Shown: positions 10,659 through 20,602 of the stretch, one piece after another | Layout: the number at the start of each line of letters is the position of its first letter | How positions within the stretch are numbered: the stretch's first letter is position 1 | Source: Nitrosomonadales bacterium | GTDB taxonomy: Bacteria > Pseudomonadota > Gammaproteobacteria > Burkholderiales > Gallionellaceae | Length of the DNA: 33,893 bases | Direction: 5' to 3' | Assembly (NCBI GenBank): GCA_016218475.1 | Contig: JACREB010000138.1 | Span: 1-33,893 of the forward strand | Translations under genes and position numbers: made by a program | Notes under the pieces: generated by a model | Databases searched by the model: none | The model's input: the letters and a program-made list of their open reading frames with translations, nothing else | Told to the model about the DNA's origin: nothing

Positions 10659-10725
10659 ATGGTATCGCCATGAACCCAGACAATTTATTATTCCATTTCT
10701 CCTTCAATAGAAAAATAATAATCAG

Positions 10726-10784
10726 TAGGTCGGGCTCTGCCCGACATTTATATCGGCGGGTAGAACCCGCCCTACAATATTGCT
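10726..10784. repeat. Paired hairpin repeat gtaggtcgggctctgcccgac ... ggcgggtagaacccgccctac
   Basis: Two adjacent hairpins flanked by gtag/ctac between prmA and the DUF3426 gene. Confidence 0.75.
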
Positions 10785-10920
10785 CTATTGATATAGAATT
10801 AAAATCAGACGTAATTCGTGTGATGACGGCGCATTCCCCCCTTTGTGAAAGGGGGGGGTGGGTTGAATTTCCCCACGCGTCATTTGGGAGATTATTTGGG
10901 ACGAATTTAGAGAGAGCGCC

Positions 10921-11931
10921 ATGAGCGGAACGACACTCTGCCCGCACTGCGACACGCGCTTCAAGATCGCCGAGCCGCAACTGGAAGCGCATCACGGCAT
11001 GGTGCGTTGCGGGAGTTGCCTGAAAGCCTTCGACGCCCGCCCCAGCTTCGTTCCAGATCAGCCCAGCCCGCAGCTTGAATTGCCGATACCGGATGAGTCA
11101 GGCTCTGCTGAAGAAACCGATTTGAAAGAAGCAATTCAGACTGCCGGTGAAGCTGATGCTGCGGAAACCGTGCCCCCGGAAGCACCGGGTACGGAAATCC
11201 AAAGCACGGAAGCACAGAGCGCGGAAGCACAGAGCGCGGAAGTCACGCACCTTGAAACCCTGCCCCCTGAAACCCCTCATGGTGAAACACCCGATTCCAG
11301 CCAGCCCGGTACTGCTCACGCCGAACAGGATGGCGATGCTTCTCCAACTGGTCGGCAACCTTCAAAGGTTGTCGTTTTACACCCTAGGACGCTGGCCGAG
11401 CAAGTCGTCATCGTGCGAGATGAGAATATCAGCGAGCCGAAACCCGAATATCGCCGCTGGCCGTGGGTGGTCGCTTCCGTTCTGCTTGTTCTGCTGATGT
11501 TCGCACAAGCTGTCTATTTTTTTCGCAGCGACCTCGCCGCGCGCCTGCCCGGCTTGAAACCGGCACTCATGGTCTATTGTCGGGTGCTCAGGTGCAGCGT
11601 GCCGCTACAGCAAAGAACAGACTTGATGGGCATCGAGTCCTCCGACCTCGAAACCGAACCAGAGCATGAAAACCAGATTACCCTGAACGCCCTGCTGCGC
11701 AACCGCGCATCGTACCCGCAGGCATTTCCAAATCTTGAGCTCACGCTCAACGACACGCAGGACAAGCCGGTGGCGCGACGCATATTCAAGCCGAAAGATT
11801 ATCTGCCGCCGCAGGAAAGCGAACAGACCGGCCTGTTGCCCGATCATGAACTCATCGTCAAGCTGTACCTCAATACAGCCGACCTCAGGCCGACCGGTTA
11901 TCGCCTGGTGCTGTTTTATCCCCGGCAGTAG
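10921..11931 (+). CDS. Zinc-ribbon (MJ0042-type) and DUF3426 domain protein, single TM segment
   Basis: N-terminal [10 protein letters not shown]...[15 protein letters not shown] zinc ribbon, [24 protein letters not shown] helix, DUF3426-like C-terminus; follows prmA as in many betaproteobacteria. Confidence 0.88.
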   Translation: MSGTTLCPHCDTRFKIAEPQLEAHHGMVRCGSCLKAFDARPSFVPDQPSPQLELPIPDESGSAEETDLKEAIQTAGEADAAETVPPEAPGTEIQSTEAQSAEAQSAEVTHLETLPPETPHGETPDSSQPGTAHAEQDGDASPTGRQPSKVVVLHPRTLAEQVVIVRDENISEPKPEYRRWPWVVASVLLVLLMFAQAVYFFRSDLAARLPGLKPALMVYCRVLRCSVPLQQRTDLMGIESSDLETEPEHENQITLNALLRNRASYPQAFPNLELTLNDTQDKPVARRIFKPKDYLPPQESEQTGLLPDHELIVKLYLNTADLRPTGYRLVLFYPRQ

Positions 11932-12532
11932 TATCGCGTTTGCCGATTCGTGCCTCTTTTCCAGCCAGCAGATTCCGAATATTTTTCTTGTGCCGCCAGA
12001 TCAACAGCATCGCCAGAATGCCTGACGCAAGCGCCCACTCACGCGGCAAGCCAAGCAGTACCGCGTAAACCGGCACGATGACGGCAGCGGTCAACGCGGC
12101 CAGCGACGAAATGCGGAAAAGCGCAGCCATCAGCATCCAAGTCGCCAGTGCGCTCAGACCTAGCCAGACATTCAGCGCCAGCAACACACCCAGCGCCGTC
12201 GCCACGCCCTTGCCACCCTTGAAGCGCAGGAACACCGGGAACACGTGACCGAGGAATACCGCCAGCGTCACCGCCGCAACCAGCAGCACTCCTTGCTCAT
12301 CGCGCCCGGTGAATTGCATCGCGACAAACACCGCCAGCCAGCCCTTGGCAGCGTCGCCGAGCAGCGTCAGCACCGCCGCCGCCTTCTTGCCGCTACGCAG
12401 CACGTTGGTCGCGCCGGGATTGCCGGAACCGTAACTGCGCGGATCGGGCAAGCCGAACGCCTTGCTCATCAGCACCGCGAACGAAACCGAACCCAGCAGG
12501 TAGGCGGCGACTATAAAAACTATGGTCAACAT
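11885..12532 (-). CDS. plsY: Glycerol-3-phosphate acyltransferase PlsY
   Basis: [50 protein letters not shown]...[12 protein letters not shown]. Confidence 0.96.
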   Translation of the reverse strand: MLTIVFIVAAYLLGSVSFAVLMSKAFGLPDPRSYGSGNPGATNVLRSGKKAAAVLTLLGDAAKGWLAVFVAMQFTGRDEQGVLLVAAVTLAVFLGHVFPVFLRFKGGKGVATALGVLLALNVWLGLSALATWMLMAALFRISSLAALTAAVIVPVYAVLLGLPREWALASGILAMLLIWRHKKNIRNLLAGKEARIGKRDTTAGDKTAPGDNRSA

Positions 12533-12619
12533 CGGGAATGCCTTAGAATTCGACAGGCACGAATTCTACGCGAATCGCCACTTGGCCACCAACCGGCAAA
12601 AACTCAACCAGCGAAACTC

Positions 12620-12976
12620 ATGGACATCATCTTTCTGCGCGAACTCAAGGTCGAAACCCTGATCGGCATCTACGAATGGGAAAAGCGCGTGCCGCAAACC
12701 CTGCAACTCGACCTCGACATCGCCCTGCCCGGCAGCCGTGCCTGCCAGACCGACGACATCAAGGATGCGCTGGATTATGCGGAAGTCGCGCAACACATCC
12801 AGACCGTGCTGAGCGAAGGGCATTTTTCGCTGCTGGAAACCCTGGCCGAACACATCGCCCAGATCATCCTCAAGGACTTCGACGCCCCGTGGGTCAAGGT
12901 CAGTGTCGCCAAGCTGCAGGCGATCAGGAATTGCAAGATGGTGGGGGTTTGTATTGAACGGGGGCAGATTAAGTAA
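12620..12976 (+). CDS. folB: Dihydroneopterin aldolase
   Basis: MDIIFLRELKVETLIGIYEWEKRVPQTLQLDLDIAL...; the ORF track starts further upstream, but homology begins at ATG 12620; divergent from plsY as usual. Confidence 0.93.
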   Translation: MDIIFLRELKVETLIGIYEWEKRVPQTLQLDLDIALPGSRACQTDDIKDALDYAEVAQHIQTVLSEGHFSLLETLAEHIAQIILKDFDAPWVKVSVAKLQAIRNCKMVGVCIERGQIK

Positions 12977-13039
12977 TCTGGGGTGACCGTTCGCCCTGAG
13001 CTTGTCGAAGGGCATAGCTCACTAACATCAAAGTCAACT

Positions 13040-13075
13040 TCGCCGGGCTACCCCCGGCGGTGTTGCTTTTGTTTA
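13040..13075 (+). terminator. Possible rho-independent terminator downstream of folB
   Basis: Hairpin cgccggg-ctac-ccccggcg followed by a T-rich tract (tgttgcttttgttt). Confidence 0.45.
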
Positions 13076-13090
13076 GGCGCAGCGCAAAGG

Positions 13091-13492
13091 CTACAAAAAC
13101 ATCGCCGCCGAAACTCCAAATCTCGCTGCCAACGCCTTGGCCTGGCGAGCATTGAAATCGCGCCGCCCGGACAGCAATTCTGACACTGCACCTTGGCTGC
13201 CCAGCTCGGGCAGATCAATCTGGCGCAAGCTATCCCGCTGCATCAGGTAACGCAAGATCTCGGCTCCGGTCGCTCTTGGCGGCATTTTGTCTTTGGCTTC
13301 GTATTCGGCAATCAACTCCCCCAGATATTCCGCCAGCCGGGCGAGCGGGTGGTTTTCGTTTGCACCGCCCGCATCGAGAGCCGCATCGAGCGCTTCGACC
13401 AGAGCGGCATATTCTTTCGCATTGCGCGCCGGTTGCAGCAGTGGCGCGACATAGCTCCAGTGTTGTATGGCTGCCTTAAGTCGTGCGTTCAT
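13091..13492 (-). CDS. higA: HigA-family antitoxin (HTH/XRE)
   Basis: EYAALVEALDAALDAGGANENHPLARLAEYLGELIAEYE...LRQIDLPELGSQGAVSELLSGRRDFNARQAKALAARFGVSAAMFL; overlaps the 3' end of higB by 4 nt. Confidence 0.9.
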   Translation of the reverse strand: MNARLKAAIQHWSYVAPLLQPARNAKEYAALVEALDAALDAGGANENHPLARLAEYLGELIAEYEAKDKMPPRATGAEILRYLMQRDSLRQIDLPELGSQGAVSELLSGRRDFNARQAKALAARFGVSAAMFL

Positions 13493-13773
13493 TTCCAGCC
13501 TCCTCCGTCATATTCCTTGTGCGTCAAGACTGCCCGGATAAACACTCGCCCCGTGTTGAAGTGAATCGCGGCAATCAGGCGCAGTTTGTTTCCTCCGATG
13601 TCGAACACGAATACATCGCCCACTTTATCGGTGCTGGGAAAGAGCATTCGCAATTCTGCAAAATTGCGCCACCCGGCTTTTTTGCAAAGGCGATACCACT
13701 GATCCAGCGCACTGGCGCACTGCGGATGCGCCTTCTGTGCCGCCACAATCCGGCGATGGGTGATGATGTGCAT
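13489..13773 (-). CDS. higB: HigB-family mRNA interferase toxin
   Basis: MHIITHRRIVAAQKAHPQCASALDQWYRLCKKAGWRNFAELRMLFPSTDKVGDVFVFDIGGNKLRLIAAIHFNTGRVFIRAVLTHKEYD. Confidence 0.92.
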   Translation of the reverse strand: MHIITHRRIVAAQKAHPQCASALDQWYRLCKKAGWRNFAELRMLFPSTDKVGDVFVFDIGGNKLRLIAAIHFNTGRVFIRAVLTHKEYDGGGWK

Positions 13774-13780
13774 ATAAATA

Positions 13781-13803
13781 ATTATATCTCAAAAAGAGAT
13801 ACG
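13781..13803 (-). promoter_or_regulatory. Candidate higBA promoter -10 (TATAAT) with adjoining palindrome ATCTCTTTTTGAGAT (possible HigA operator)
   Basis: Minus strand reads gtatctctttttgagatataattatttatATG; perfect atctc/gagat dyad overlapping a TATAAT hexamer just upstream of the start codon. Confidence 0.45.
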
Positions 13804-13809
13804 GCGACA

Positions 13810-14703
13810 TTACCCCCTCGGATGATGCTTCGCATGCAACTGCTTCAACCTCTCACGCGCCACATGCGTGTAAATCTGCGTGGTGGAAATATCCGCATGT
13901 CCCAATAACATCTGCACCACGCGCAAGTCCGCCCCGTGATTCAGCAGGTGCGTGGCGAAGGCATGGCGAAGGGTGTGCGGCGACATCGGTTTGTTCAGCC
14001 CGCCTGTTCTGGCGTGTTTCTTGATCAAATACCAGAACATCTGCCGCGTCATGCCTTCGCCTTTGGCGGTGACGAACAGCGCGTCGCTGACCTGCTTGCC
14101 GAGCAATACGCCGCGCCCGTCCGTGAGATAGCGGCGCAGCCAGTCCAGCGCTTCTTCGCCGAGCGGCACGAGCCGCTCCTTGCTGCCCTTGCCCATCACG
14201 CGCACCACGCCCATGTCCATGCTCACCTGGGTGATGCGCAGCGTCACCAGCTCCGATACGCGCAGGCCGGTGGCGTACAGCACCTCGAACATGGTGCGGG
14301 CGCGCAAGCCGAGCGGGGTCTGGGTGTCAGGCGCGTCGAGCAACCGCTCGACATCCTGTTCGGTGAGGCTCCCGGGCAGGTTGCGCGGCAGCTTGGGCGT
14401 GTCGATCTGCAAGGTGGGATCGGTGGTGATCTTGCCTTGCCGCAACAGATAGCGAAACAGGCGCTTGAGGCTGGAGATGGCGCGCCCGGTGCTGCTCGGC
14501 TTGGCTTTCTGGGTATACAAATAACCGAGATAGCCCTGTATGTCGGCATGCGTGGTTTGCTGGATAGAGGCGTCGCGCTGCTTTTCCAGCCAGAGCGCGA
14601 ACTTGGCGAGGTCGCGCCGGTAGCTGTCCAGCGTGTTGCGCGACAGGCCATCTTCCAGCCACAGGTTGTCGCAGAATTCGTCGAGGAGGTCGGCGTTGTT
14701 CAT
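13810..14703 (-). CDS. xerD: Site-specific tyrosine recombinase XerD
   Basis: 297 aa; catalytic motifs ATGLRVSEL, HTLRHAFATHLL, LGHADISTTQIYTH. Confidence 0.95.
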   Translation of the reverse strand: MNNADLLDEFCDNLWLEDGLSRNTLDSYRRDLAKFALWLEKQRDASIQQTTHADIQGYLGYLYTQKAKPSSTGRAISSLKRLFRYLLRQGKITTDPTLQIDTPKLPRNLPGSLTEQDVERLLDAPDTQTPLGLRARTMFEVLYATGLRVSELVTLRITQVSMDMGVVRVMGKGSKERLVPLGEEALDWLRRYLTDGRGVLLGKQVSDALFVTAKGEGMTRQMFWYLIKKHARTGGLNKPMSPHTLRHAFATHLLNHGADLRVVQMLLGHADISTTQIYTHVARERLKQLHAKHHPRG

Positions 14704-14800
14704 CCCCCTCTCCCCTACCCCTCTCCGTGCGTGGTTGTTGCCGCTTCAGCGGCCTTACAACCACGGCCTACTCCTTGCGGGTGCACGAGGGGAGAGGGGA
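14704..14800. repeat. Composite inverted repeat (ccccctctcccc...ggggagagggga) with internal cgtggttgt/acaaccacg hairpin; encodes the Ogt C-terminal tail
   Basis: Visible dyad symmetry; abuts the xerD start codon and lies within the 3' end of the ogt ORF. Confidence 0.8.
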
Positions 14801-15260
14801 TGGCATGTTCATGCGCCAGCAGCCAGCGCTTGATGTCCAGATGTGTACCGCTCGTGTGGCGGGCAAAGCCGCCCAGGCCGCCCTTGCCTACTATGCGATG
14901 GCAAGGGATGATGATGGGAATGGGGTTTGCGCCACAGGCTTGCCCGACGGCTTGCGCGCAGGATTTCAGCTCTGAGGCCAGTTCGCCATAGCTGCGCGTC
15001 TGGCCGCGCGGGATCGCCTGCATGGCTTGCCAGACTTTTTTCTGGTGCGGGGTTCCGTTCAATTCGAGAGGCACGGAAAACTGCGCGTCGGGTTTTTTTA
15101 GATAATGTAGCAATTGTTCGCACACGGTTTGGGCAAACGCATTGGTGGCACGCTGCGGTTTTTCACTCGCAGGCAGGAAGTCGATGCCGGTCAGCGCATC
15201 GACGGTGCAGCGGATGCCGAGCACGCCAAACGGGGTGGATAGTTTTGCCTGGTAGTCCAT
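14715..15260 (-). CDS. ogt: Methylated-DNA--protein-cysteine S-methyltransferase with repeat-derived C-terminal tail
   Basis: Active site IPCHRIVGKGGLGGFA; N-terminus MDYQAKLSTPFGVLGIRCT at 15260. Confidence 0.92.
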   Translation of the reverse strand: MDYQAKLSTPFGVLGIRCTVDALTGIDFLPASEKPQRATNAFAQTVCEQLLHYLKKPDAQFSVPLELNGTPHQKKVWQAMQAIPRGQTRSYGELASELKSCAQAVGQACGANPIPIIIPCHRIVGKGGLGGFARHTSGTHLDIKRWLLAHEHAIPSPLVHPQGVGRGCKAAEAATTTHGEG

Positions 15261-15295
15261 GCCGCGATGATAGCGCACCATGAATAAAAGATGGC

Positions 15296-15326
15296 AATAA
15301 AAACGGGAGCCGCGGCTCCCGTTTTG
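15296..15326 (-). terminator. Rho-independent terminator downstream of rplS
   Basis: Minus strand: acgggagccgcggctcccgt stem followed by TTTTATTG. Confidence 0.75.
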
Positions 15327-15424
15327 CCGTGCCGAAAAGCCGTTCCTTATTCGGCGACGCGCGCTGCCAGTTTTTAGTTCCGGCATAACGCATGCTGACG
15401 CAGGCATTAGCCTTCTCTGAAAAC

Positions 15425-15784
15425 TCACCTTGCGGCGAGTTTTTCCTTGATACGCGCCGACTTGCCGGAGCGCTCGCGCAGGAAGTAGAGCTTGGCGCGG
15501 CGCACCGAGCCGCGACGCTTCACTTCGATGCTGGCGATGATCGGCGAATAAGTCTGGAAAGTGCGTTCCACGCCTTCGCCGGCGGAAATTTTGCGCACGA
15601 TGAATGCGGAATTCAACCCGCGGTTGCGCTTGGCAACCACGACACCCTCGAAAGCCTGAACGCGCTTGCGTTCGCCTTCGACCACGTTCACGTTGACAAT
15701 TACGGTGTCGCCGGGCGCGAAAGCCGGGACGGTTTTGCCCAGGCGGGCGATTTCTTCTTTTTCCAATGTTTCGATCAAACTCAC
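15425..15784 (-). CDS. rplS: 50S ribosomal protein L19
   Basis: [67 protein letters not shown]. Confidence 0.97.
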   Translation of the reverse strand: MSLIETLEKEEIARLGKTVPAFAPGDTVIVNVNVVEGERKRVQAFEGVVVAKRNRGLNSAFIVRKISAGEGVERTFQTYSPIIASIEVKRRGSVRRAKLYFLRERSGKSARIKEKLAAR

Positions 15785-15849
15785 TTTACTGCTCCTTTTT
15801 TTTAAGTCTTGTTCCTTCTGCAGGACACCTCTATAAATCCAAACCCCGT

Positions 15850-15935
15850 CGCGATACTGCGTTGCTCAAAAAATTTTATCGCTTACATATAACTCATATG
15901 CCGCGCACTAAAATTTCCTTCGCGCCTTGTCCCGC
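15850..15935. repeat. Repeat family 'D' (gcgatactgcgttg...cgccttgtcccgc) between rplS and trmD
   Basis: Both end sequences recur at 22773-22956, where the interior holds element A. Confidence 0.65.
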
Positions 15936-16721
15936 TTAGGATTTTAAATTTTTAGTGGCGTCCTGAAACGCCGCCAGAAGCCCAGACTCCTCTTTTGTCA
16001 AATCGCGCACGGCCAGCAAATCCGGCCTGCACAACCACGTCCTGCCCAAAGACTGCTGAAGCCGCCAGCGCTGTATCTCGGCATGATTGCCGGACAGCAG
16101 CACCGGGGGCACGGCTTCCGCATTAAACAATTTCGAGTTGGTAAACTGTTCCGGGCGGGTGTAGTGCGGGCAATCCAGCAGGCCCTGCACGAACGAATCC
16201 TGCTCCGCCGATCCGGCATCGCCCAATACTCCGGGCAGTTGCCGCACTACGCTGTCCATCAGCACCATCGCCGCCAACTCGCCACCGGACAACACGTAGT
16301 CGCCGATGGAAATTTCTTCATCCACATACTGGCGGATCAGGCGCTCATCCACGCCTTCATAACGCCCCGCCAGCAGGATCAAGCCTTCCTCCGGCTGTGC
16401 CACCAATTCCTTGACCACCGCATGGGTCAGCAACCTGCCCTGCGGCGACAGATACACCATGCGGCTCTTTTTCACGCCGCTTGCCGCCTGCCGCTGCCTG
16501 GCCGCGCTGATCGCGCCTGCCAGCGGCTCCGCCAGCATCACCATTCCGGGGCCGCCGCCGTAGGGGCGGTCGTCGATGGTGCGGTAATTGTCCGTGGTGA
16601 AATCGCGCGGATTCCACGTATGTAAAACAAAACTGCCCTGTTCTGCCGCACGCCGCGTGATGCCGTATTGCGTCAGCGCATCGAACATTTGCGGAAATAA
16701 CGTGATGACATCGAAGATCAT
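15936..16721 (-). CDS. trmD: tRNA (guanosine(37)-N1)-methyltransferase
   Basis: [29 protein letters not shown]...[11 protein letters not shown]...[10 protein letters not shown]. Confidence 0.97.
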   Translation of the reverse strand: MIFDVITLFPQMFDALTQYGITRRAAEQGSFVLHTWNPRDFTTDNYRTIDDRPYGGGPGMVMLAEPLAGAISAARQRQAASGVKKSRMVYLSPQGRLLTHAVVKELVAQPEEGLILLAGRYEGVDERLIRQYVDEEISIGDYVLSGGELAAMVLMDSVVRQLPGVLGDAGSAEQDSFVQGLLDCPHYTRPEQFTNSKLFNAEAVPPVLLSGNHAEIQRWRLQQSLGRTWLCRPDLLAVRDLTKEESGLLAAFQDATKNLKS

Positions 16722-17218
16722 CTCAGGTAATCCGCCGCCCAATTCACCCGGATGGTCTTGTTTTTCAAATCCACTTGCTTGATGGCCGAAGCCACAAACG
16801 GAATCAGGGTTTCGCCGCTGTCACCCTGCACGCTCAACACTTCGTTCGCGCCGGTTTCCAGCAAGCTTGTTACCGTTCCCAATGTTACGCCCGCTTCATT
16901 CACCACCGCGAGCCCGATCAGATCCGACCAGTAGTATTCGTCTTTATCCTGCTTCGGCAAGCTGCTGCGCGGCACGGCAATCAGCATGCCTTTCAGCTTT
17001 TCGGCTGCGGTGCGATCCGGGCAGTCCGGCAACTGTGCAACCAGTGTTTTGTTGTGCGCTTCGCCTTGCTCTACTTTTACCTCGCGCCACGGGCCGTGCT
17101 CGTGGCCGATCCACCAAGATTCATAATCCAGCAGGCTGTCGAGATATTCGGTAAACGGCTGGATTTTGACCAACCCGCGAATACCATGTGCGGCTGCTAT
17201 ACGCCCCATGATTACCAT
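16718..17218 (-). CDS. rimM: Ribosome maturation factor RimM
   Basis: [32 protein letters not shown]; 4-nt overlap with trmD. Confidence 0.95.
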   Translation of the reverse strand: MVIMGRIAAAHGIRGLVKIQPFTEYLDSLLDYESWWIGHEHGPWREVKVEQGEAHNKTLVAQLPDCPDRTAAEKLKGMLIAVPRSSLPKQDKDEYYWSDLIGLAVVNEAGVTLGTVTSLLETGANEVLSVQGDSGETLIPFVASAIKQVDLKNKTIRVNWAADYLR

Positions 17219-17231
17219 GGAGCTTGTGTCA

Positions 17232-17486
17232 TTAGGCGGCAGCTGTGGCACCGGCGCGCTTGACCAGCTTGGCAACGGTGTCGCTCAGCTGCGCACCCTT
17301 GCTTTGCCAATGGCTCACGCGCTCCAGTTGGATGCGAAGCGCTTCCTGGCCTTCCGCTACCAGCGGATTGTAAAAACCGATGCGCTCGATGAAACGACCG
17401 TCGCGGCGATTGCGCGAATCCGCCACTACCACATTGAAAAATGGACGGTTCTTGGAGCCGCCACGTGAAAGACGAATAATGACCAT
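17232..17486 (-). CDS. rpsP: 30S ribosomal protein S16
   Basis: [41 protein letters not shown]. Confidence 0.97.
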   Translation of the reverse strand: MVIIRLSRGGSKNRPFFNVVVADSRNRRDGRFIERIGFYNPLVAEGQEALRIQLERVSHWQSKGAQLSDTVAKLVKRAGATAAA

Positions 17487-17678
17487 AAAAAACCTATAAA
17501 GTGATTAGCCTAGCGAAAGGGCGCGAATTCTACGTTATTTTGAGCACTTCTTGCAACAAAACTTCGTGTGGCGAATTGGCTCAGGATAAAAGTTGCGGAG
17601 AGTAATCGCAAGAAGGGGTATCAGCCACCGCCCTAATGTATAATGCGCGCCTTTGAAAACAACCCGATAGGGGGCGTT

Positions 17679-17966
17679 ATGCCTATTTATGCTTATGCGT
17701 GCAGCGATTGCGGTTTGCAAAAGGACGTGATGCAGAAAATGAGCGATGCGCCGCTCACAACCTGCCCTGAATGCGGAAAGGAGACTTTTACCAAACAACT
17801 GACTGCCGCCGGTTTTCAACTGAAGGGAAGCGGCTATTACGCTACCGACTTCAAGAATGGCAGCCAGCCGAAGGCCGAACATAAGACTGAGCCGAAGGCT
17901 GAACCCGCTTGTGCGTCTTCTTGCGCCAGTGCCGATACCTGTCCGATGGCAAGCGGCGTTGCTTAA
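17679..17966 (+). CDS. FmdB family zinc-ribbon protein
   Basis: MPIYAYACSDCGLQKDVMQKMSDAPLTTCPECGKETFTKQLTAAGFQLKGSGYYATDF. Confidence 0.93.
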   Translation: MPIYAYACSDCGLQKDVMQKMSDAPLTTCPECGKETFTKQLTAAGFQLKGSGYYATDFKNGSQPKAEHKTEPKAEPACASSCASADTCPMASGVA

Positions 17967-17970
17967 CCTG

Positions 17971-18591
17971 ATGAAAAAATACCTTATCACCGGCCTGCTG
18001 GTCTGGGTTCCGCTCGGCATCACCTTCTGGGTGCTGGATCTGACCATCGGAACGATGGATCAGACGTTGCTGTTGCTGCCGGAACAATGGCGCCCGGACA
18101 AGGTGCTGGGCATGCATATTCCAGGGCTGGGTATCATCCTGACGCTGGGGGTCGTGCTGCTCACCGGCTTGCTGATCCGCAACGTGTTCGGCCAGAAGCT
18201 CTGGGATGCGTCGGAGAAAGCGATGCTGCATGTGCCGTTTGTCGGCAGCATCTACAAAGGCGTCAAGCAGGTCAGCGATACCTTGCTGTCCGGCAGCGGC
18301 AATTCCTTCCGCAAGGTGCTGCTGGTGCGTTACCCCCACCCGCAAGCATGGTCGCTGGCGTTTCAGACCAGCGTGCCGGGCGAGGTGGCGGACAAGCTCG
18401 ATGATCCCTACGTCGCGGTGTTCATCCCGACTACGCCCAGTCCGGTGAACGGATTTTATTTTTATGTGCGCAAGGCCGACACGATCGAGCTTGACATGAC
18501 GGTGGATGTCGCATTGCGCACCATCGTTTCGATGGGTGTGGTGGCGGATCAGGAAACCGGAAAGCAACGCGCCCCCGCCCAAAGCCCTTGA
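17971..18591 (+). CDS. DUF502 family membrane protein
   Basis: MKKYLITGLLVWVPLGITFWVL...LLLTGLLIRNVFGQKLWDASEKAMLHVPFVGSIYKGVKQVSDTL. Confidence 0.92.
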   Translation: MKKYLITGLLVWVPLGITFWVLDLTIGTMDQTLLLLPEQWRPDKVLGMHIPGLGIILTLGVVLLTGLLIRNVFGQKLWDASEKAMLHVPFVGSIYKGVKQVSDTLLSGSGNSFRKVLLVRYPHPQAWSLAFQTSVPGEVADKLDDPYVAVFIPTTPSPVNGFYFYVRKADTIELDMTVDVALRTIVSMGVVADQETGKQRAPAQSP

Positions 18592-18603
18592 AACAGCATT
18601 TGA

Positions 18604-18733
18604 ACCACGAAGAACACGAAGGCTGCGAAGAAAAACTATGCATTGCTCCAAAAATGAATGTTGCCTTGCAGGTGAGCGCCCAATGTTATACAACTTTACA
18701 AAAAACCTTCGTGATCTCTGTGATCTTCGTGGT
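18604..18733. repeat. Inverted-repeat element (accacgaagaacacgaagg ... ccttcgtgatctctgtgatcttcgtggt) between DUF502 and aspS
   Basis: Ends are complementary: accacgaaga..cacgaagg versus ccttcgtg..tcttcgtggt. Confidence 0.7.
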
Positions 18734-18797
18734 GAAATGCTTTTTATAGAATAACCTCTAATCAAATAAACCTGTTTTTATCCTTAGAAACCGAATC

Positions 18798-20600
18798 ATG
18801 CGAACTCATTACTGCGGACTGCTCAACACAGATCAACTCGACCAAATCGTCAGCCTGTGCGGCTGGGCGCATCGCCGCCGCGACCACGGCGGGGTGATTT
18901 TCATCGACCTGCGCGACCGCGAAGGCCTGGCGCAGATTGTCTGCGACCCTGATCGCCCGGAGATGTTCAGGATCGCCGAACAGGTGCGCAACGAGTTCGT
19001 GCTGCGCGTCACCGGCAAGGTGCGCCACCGGCCAGCCGGCACGACCAATGCCAACATCACCAGCGGCGCAATCGAGATACTGTGCCACGAGATCGAAGTG
19101 CTGAACATATCGGTGGCCCTGCCGTTCCAGATGGACGACGAAAACCTCTCCGAAAACGTGCGCCTGACGCATCGCGTGCTCGATTTGCGCCGCCCTCAGA
19201 TGCAGAAAAACATGATGCTGCGCCACAAGGTGGCGATGGCGTTCCGCCGTTTCCTCGACAGTCGCGGCTTCATCGATATCGAAACACCGATGCTGACCAA
19301 GTCCACGCCGGAAGGCGCGCGCGACTACCTGGTGCCGTCGCGCGTCCATCCCGGCGAATTTTTCGCACTGCCGCAATCGCCGCAGTTGTTCAAGCAGTTG
19401 CTGATGGTGTCCGGTTTCGACCGCTATTACCAGATCACGAAATGCTTCCGCGACGAGGATTTGCGCGCCGACCGCCAGCCGGAATTCACCCAGGTGGATA
19501 TCGAGACTTCGTTCCTGACCGAGACGCAAATCACCGCGCTGATGGAAGAACTGATCCGCAACGTATTCAAGGAATCGCTGGATGTCGATCTGCCCAACCC
19601 GTTCCCGCGCATGACTCATGCGGAAGCGATGGCGCGCTACGGTTCGGACAAACCCGATCTGCGCATCACGCTGGAACTGACCGAGGTGACCGACACGGTG
19701 AAGGATGTCGCGTTCAAGGTGTTCGCCGGGGTCGCCAATCAGGCCAATGGCCGCGTGGCGGCGTTGCGTATTCCCAACGGCGCAAGCCTGACCCGTGGCG
19801 AGATCGACGCCTATACCGAGTTCGTGAAGATTTACGGCGCGAAGGGACTGGCCTATATCAAGATCAACGATGTGACGCAGCTCAACGAGACCGGCCTGCA
19901 GTCTCCGATCGTGAAGAACCTTCACGAGGCGGCGCTGAAGACCATCGTCGAACGCACCGGCGCACAGAATGGCGACCTCATCTTCTTCGGCGCCGACAAG
20001 ACCAAGATCGTCAACGACGCGCTCGGCGCGTTGCGCAGCAAGATCGGCCACGAAAAAGGTTACGTCAACGGCAAGGCGTGGAAGCCGCTGTGGGTGGTGG
20101 ACTTCCCGATGTTCGAATACGACGAGGAGGCCAAGCGCTGGACGGCCTGCCATCACCCGTTCACCGCGCCAAAGGACGAACATCTCGCACTACTGGAAAG
20201 CGATCCGGGCAAGTGCTTGGCGAAGGCTTACGACCTCGCGTTGAATGGTTCGGAACTTGGCGGCGGCTCGGTGCGTATCCATAAGGAAGCGGTGCAGTCG
20301 CAGGTGTTCCGCGCGCTCAACATCGGCGCGGAAGAAGCGCAGCTCAAGTTCGGCTTCCTGCTCGACGCGCTGCAATACGGCGCGCCGCCGCATGGTGGCC
20401 TGGCGTTCGGGCTGGATCGCATCGTCACGATGATGACCGGCTCCGAATCGATCCGCGACGTGATCGCCTTCCCCAAGACGCAGCGCGCACAATGCCTGCT
20501 GACCCAGGCGCCGAGCGCGGTGGATGAGAAGCAGTTGCGCGAACTGCACATCCATTTGCGCAAGCAGGTGCAGACGTCGGTGGAAGTAGCGAAGGGCTAA
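18798..20600 (+). CDS. aspS: Aspartate--tRNA ligase
   Basis: [43 protein letters not shown]; full length, 600 aa. Confidence 0.98.
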   Translation: MRTHYCGLLNTDQLDQIVSLCGWAHRRRDHGGVIFIDLRDREGLAQIVCDPDRPEMFRIAEQVRNEFVLRVTGKVRHRPAGTTNANITSGAIEILCHEIEVLNISVALPFQMDDENLSENVRLTHRVLDLRRPQMQKNMMLRHKVAMAFRRFLDSRGFIDIETPMLTKSTPEGARDYLVPSRVHPGEFFALPQSPQLFKQLLMVSGFDRYYQITKCFRDEDLRADRQPEFTQVDIETSFLTETQITALMEELIRNVFKESLDVDLPNPFPRMTHAEAMARYGSDKPDLRITLELTEVTDTVKDVAFKVFAGVANQANGRVAALRIPNGASLTRGEIDAYTEFVKIYGAKGLAYIKINDVTQLNETGLQSPIVKNLHEAALKTIVERTGAQNGDLIFFGADKTKIVNDALGALRSKIGHEKGYVNGKAWKPLWVVDFPMFEYDEEAKRWTACHHPFTAPKDEHLALLESDPGKCLAKAYDLALNGSELGGGSVRIHKEAVQSQVFRALNIGAEEAQLKFGFLLDALQYGAPPHGGLAFGLDRIVTMMTGSESIRDVIAFPKTQRAQCLLTQAPSAVDEKQLRELHIHLRKQVQTSVEVAKG

Positions 20601-20602
20601 AC

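Noticed and set aside
12245-12619. Upstream extension of the folB ORF
   Set aside because: Lies antisense to plsY; dihydroneopterin aldolase homology begins exactly at ATG 12620.
12986-13012. ccctgagcttgtcgaaggg-type repeats (also about 23503, 25935, 25995) as novel elements
   Set aside because: From general knowledge this short palindromic repeat is very common across proteobacterial genomes; kept only as background.
13810-14703. XerD as an integrase marking a mobile island
   Set aside because: Length and motifs match the housekeeping chromosome-dimer recombinase; no att-like repeats or island cargo around it.
18762-20183. 473-aa ORF antisense to aspS
   Set aside because: Shadow ORF of a high-GC, strongly conserved gene; composition (H/R/A-rich) is typical of antisense frames and aspS homology is unambiguous.
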